In this document: piece after piece, positions 6,186 through 8,074 of the stretch | How positions within the stretch are numbered: position 1 is the first letter of the stretch | Layout: each line of letters begins with the position of its first letter | Source: Ignavibacteriaceae bacterium | GTDB lineage: Bacteria > Bacteroidota > Ignavibacteria > Ignavibacteriales > Ignavibacteriaceae | Assembly (NCBI GenBank): GCA_026193755.1 | Contig: JAPHUI010000386.1 | Coordinates: forward strand, 1-8,074 | Length of the DNA stretch: 8,074 bases | Direction of reading: 5' to 3' | The notes under the pieces: model-generated | Told to the model about the DNA's origin: nothing | The model's database searches: none | What the model saw: the letters and a program-made list of their open reading frames with translations, nothing else | Made by a program: the position numbers and the translations under genes

Positions 6186-8074
6186 CTATCGGAGCAACAT
6201 CATTTTCATCACTTTAACATTATTGCCAGCAACTATCCGGTATAAATAAACACCACTGGACAATTTATTTCCTGCATTGTTCTTACCATCCCAAACAATT
6301 TGATATTGTCCGGCTTCCTGCATTTCATTTACCAGCATTCTCACTCTTTGACCAAGAGCATTATACAATTCCAAAGTAACCATTTCGCTCTGAGGTATCT
6401 GATAGCTGATTATTGTCGATGGATTGAACGGATTAGGGTAGTTCTGTTTCATATCGAAAGTCAATGGAAGCTGTGCTTTATTTTCTTCATATAAACCAAC
6501 AGGTTGATCAGTAACATAAGCCGTGACCATAATGTCAACACCCTGAACAGGCTGCCAGCCAGTACTCGTCAGATAATACATACTGCGATTGTCCAATGGA
6601 GCATCTGTATCTCCACCAATACCTGGTGAGCCAGGGGTTTCTTCAAACCAATTAATTACAACCCAAAAATCTCCCTGACCAATTTTAGGAGGATCATTAC
6701 CAGGAATATTTTTTATTACGGTACCAACTTGCAACGGGCTAGTATCATAAACAAGGTATGGACCTGCTAAAGTATCACCAGGCACACCACCATTATCTTC
6801 TTGAACTGTAAAATTAAAAGCATCATTGCTATTAACGATCGTTTCAAGCTTTCTTACAAATATTGGGTAAGCTTGTGGAGTGAAACGAATTCCAAATTTG
6901 TTATTCTCCCAGGTAAAACTGGCAGCATAAAATCCATTCCAATTTCCATCATCATAACTTATTGGTACAAGTGTAGGTTCTTCACAAGCATACTCTCCTA
7001 TTGGAGAACTAATAGGTCCAGTCAATGTATCAGAACCAACAACTATAGAGGCTTTCATTTGATATTCATACCAGGCTACACAGTATACGTCATTATCCTG
7101 ATAAGATTGAACTCCTGCGGTTAGTGAAGTTAAAAATTCACCATTTTTGTAAATATTAATTATCGATGGAACAGGAAGAGGATCGTTATTCAAACCTAAT
7201 GTTGGATCATGCCAGGTTAGTAACAAATCTTCTCCTTGTCTTGTGACACTAATGTTTGAAGGTGCCTGTGGCGGTGCGAGGAGCGATACATCTATTCCAA
7301 CATCACCAAAATATTGCGGATTGAAAACAGTGTTCATAGTTTGCGGCCACCATCCATTAAATACAGCTGCACCCCCCTGTCTTGCGATTAAAAATGCACC
7401 TAAGCCAACGATTTTATCCGGACCAAAAACCTGCAGTTGATATCCTTCCATAAATCCCATCGGAATTGCAACTTCTCCCTGAAGGTGTCCACTGATGTCT
7501 GAGAATTCCACCTGAGGATCAGTTAAATAAGTAATGGCATAAGAGGGAATTTCCCTAAATCTTAAATCAGAACCACTTGGGTGCCAGTAGGCCCAAAAAT
7601 TTCCTTCGCGGATGAATGGTGGCTGTCCATCGAATATATTATTATTGTTATCGTCAAAGTATAAACCAAAACCTTCGTTGTCATCAAGTGTTGGATTTAG
7701 GAAATCCTCTCCTGCTATGTATAGCATATCGGTATTGTCATCAAACTTTAAGTACATAAAGACAGAACCTTGAGGTTGCGGAACTCCACCTCCATAACCA
7801 AATATATCTGAGATGTCGAGCTTGAACGCATCGTCCCACTCACCTGGAGATAAAACACCATCAATTGTAGGAATTGAGGCTTGAGGTACGTCCAAACTAA
7901 AAGTTAAAAGAGTATCACTCACCTGTCCAATTGCTTCATTTGAATAAATACTTTGTCCCGTTTCATTGAAAATATTTACGACATAGTAGTAGTCTCTTAA
8001 AGCAAAAACATTTGAATCCATATAACTATTTTCAGTGGCAGGAACGCTTGCAATTCTTTGATAAGGACCACCAG
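6186..8074 (-). CDS. 3' part of a large secreted modular protein: Fn3-like, CBM9/DOMON-like, Fn3, beta-sandwich, T9SS domain
   Basis: The frame is open to the window edge; the ATG at 8021 lies inside a domain, so the gene is partial, with about 628 residues visible. Numbering from the Met at 8021: the stretch before and after it (GGPYQRIASVP, then DYYYVVNIFNETGQSIYSNEA, to about 30) is the end of a fibronectin type III-like domain. Residues 50-246 resemble a CBM9/DOMON-like sugar-binding module (IDGVLSPGEWDDAF, FGLYFDDNNNNIFDG). Residues 252-345 are a second Fn3-like domain (PPQAPSNISV, LLLTWHDP). Residues 350-503 are a beta-sandwich-looking region (SYDDGNWNGFYAASFTW, FGIRFTP) without an assigned family. 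Residues 515-611 are the T9SS type A sorting domain (QNYPNPFNPST at 526-536, SSGVYLYRI, basic end MMLLR). The product is expected to be secreted or surface attached. The missing N-terminus probably carries the enzymatic domain (for example a peptidase or glycosidase); nothing visible is catalytic. A strong terminator follows the TAG. Confidence 0.87.
   Translation of the reverse strand, partial: GGPYQRIASVPATENSYMDSNVFALRDYYYVVNIFNETGQSIYSNEAIGQVSDTLLTFSLDVPQASIPTIDGVLSPGEWDDAFKLDISDIFGYGGGVPQPQGSVFMYLKFDDNTDMLYIAGEDFLNPTLDDNEGFGLYFDDNNNNIFDGQPPFIREGNFWAYWHPSGSDLRFREIPSYAITYLTDPQVEFSDISGHLQGEVAIPMGFMEGYQLQVFGPDKIVGLGAFLIARQGGAAVFNGWWPQTMNTVFNPQYFGDVGIDVSLLAPPQAPSNISVTRQGEDLLLTWHDPTLGLNNDPLPVPSIINIYKNGEFLTSLTAGVQSYQDNDVYCVAWYEYQMKASIVVGSDTLTGPISSPIGEYACEEPTLVPISYDDGNWNGFYAASFTWENNKFGIRFTPQAYPIFVRKLETIVNSNDAFNFTVQEDNGGVPGDTLAGPYLVYDTSPLQVGTVIKNIPGNDPPKIGQGDFWVVINWFEETPGSPGIGGDTDAPLDNRSMYYLTSTGWQPVQGVDIMVTAYVTDQPVGLYEENKAQLPLTFDMKQNYPNPFNPSTIISYQIPQSEMVTLELYNALGQRVRMLVNEMQEAGQYQIVWDGKNNAGNKLSSGVYLYRIVAGNNVKVMKMMLLR

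Noticed and set aside
6801..7124. 107-codon open frame on the + strand within the large T9SS cargo gene
   Set aside because: Antisense shadow of a clearly coding frame with recognisable domains; composition is not protein-like.
1..8074. Defence system, CRISPR array, mobile element or biosynthetic cluster
   Set aside because: No repeat-spacer pattern, transposase, integrase, toxin-antitoxin pair, nuclease or cluster enzymes; all large frames are explained by housekeeping, cell-wall and secreted proteins.

Overview
The window is AT-rich bacterial chromosome that looks like the Ignavibacteria/Chlorobi side of Bacteroidota or a close relative. The main reason is that two unrelated secreted proteins end in a type IX secretion (T9SS) type A sorting domain with the NYPNPFNPST signature common in that group. 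The other genes are a transketolase and a YcbB-type L,D-transpeptidase. No rRNA, tRNA, CRISPR, insertion sequence or phage gene was seen. The placement is inferred from protein style only.

Layout: (1) positions 1-258 (+) are the 3' end of an unrecognised gene, closed by an intrinsic terminator at 272-294. (2) 298-2268 (-) is a full-length single-chain transketolase; it converges on gene 1 and shares that hairpin region. A sigma70-like promoter (TTGACC, 17 bp, TACTAT) and a GGAG ribosome site lie upstream and favour an ATG start at 2268 over the TTG at 2280. (3) 2479-4032 (+) is a secreted right-handed beta-helix protein with a C-terminal T9SS signal, divergent from the transketolase. (4) 4080-5870 (-) is a lipoprotein L,D-transpeptidase. 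Its natural signal peptide appears to extend upstream of the only canonical start codon, which implies a non-standard start or a base error. (5) 6186-8074 (-) is the 3' part of a large secreted modular protein (Fn3-like, CBM9/DOMON-like, Fn3, beta-sandwich, T9SS domain), closed by a strong terminator at 6132-6158; its N-terminus lies beyond the window.

The genes look like separate transcription units, not an operon: adjacent genes are convergent or divergent, or are separated by a terminator. A loose theme is envelope and extracellular function (genes 3, 4, 5) beside one central-carbon enzyme. I found no convincing undescribed multi-gene system. The best leads are the start anomaly of the L,D-transpeptidase, a non-canonical substrate-loop motif in the transketolase, and the unseen catalytic part of the large T9SS cargo protein.
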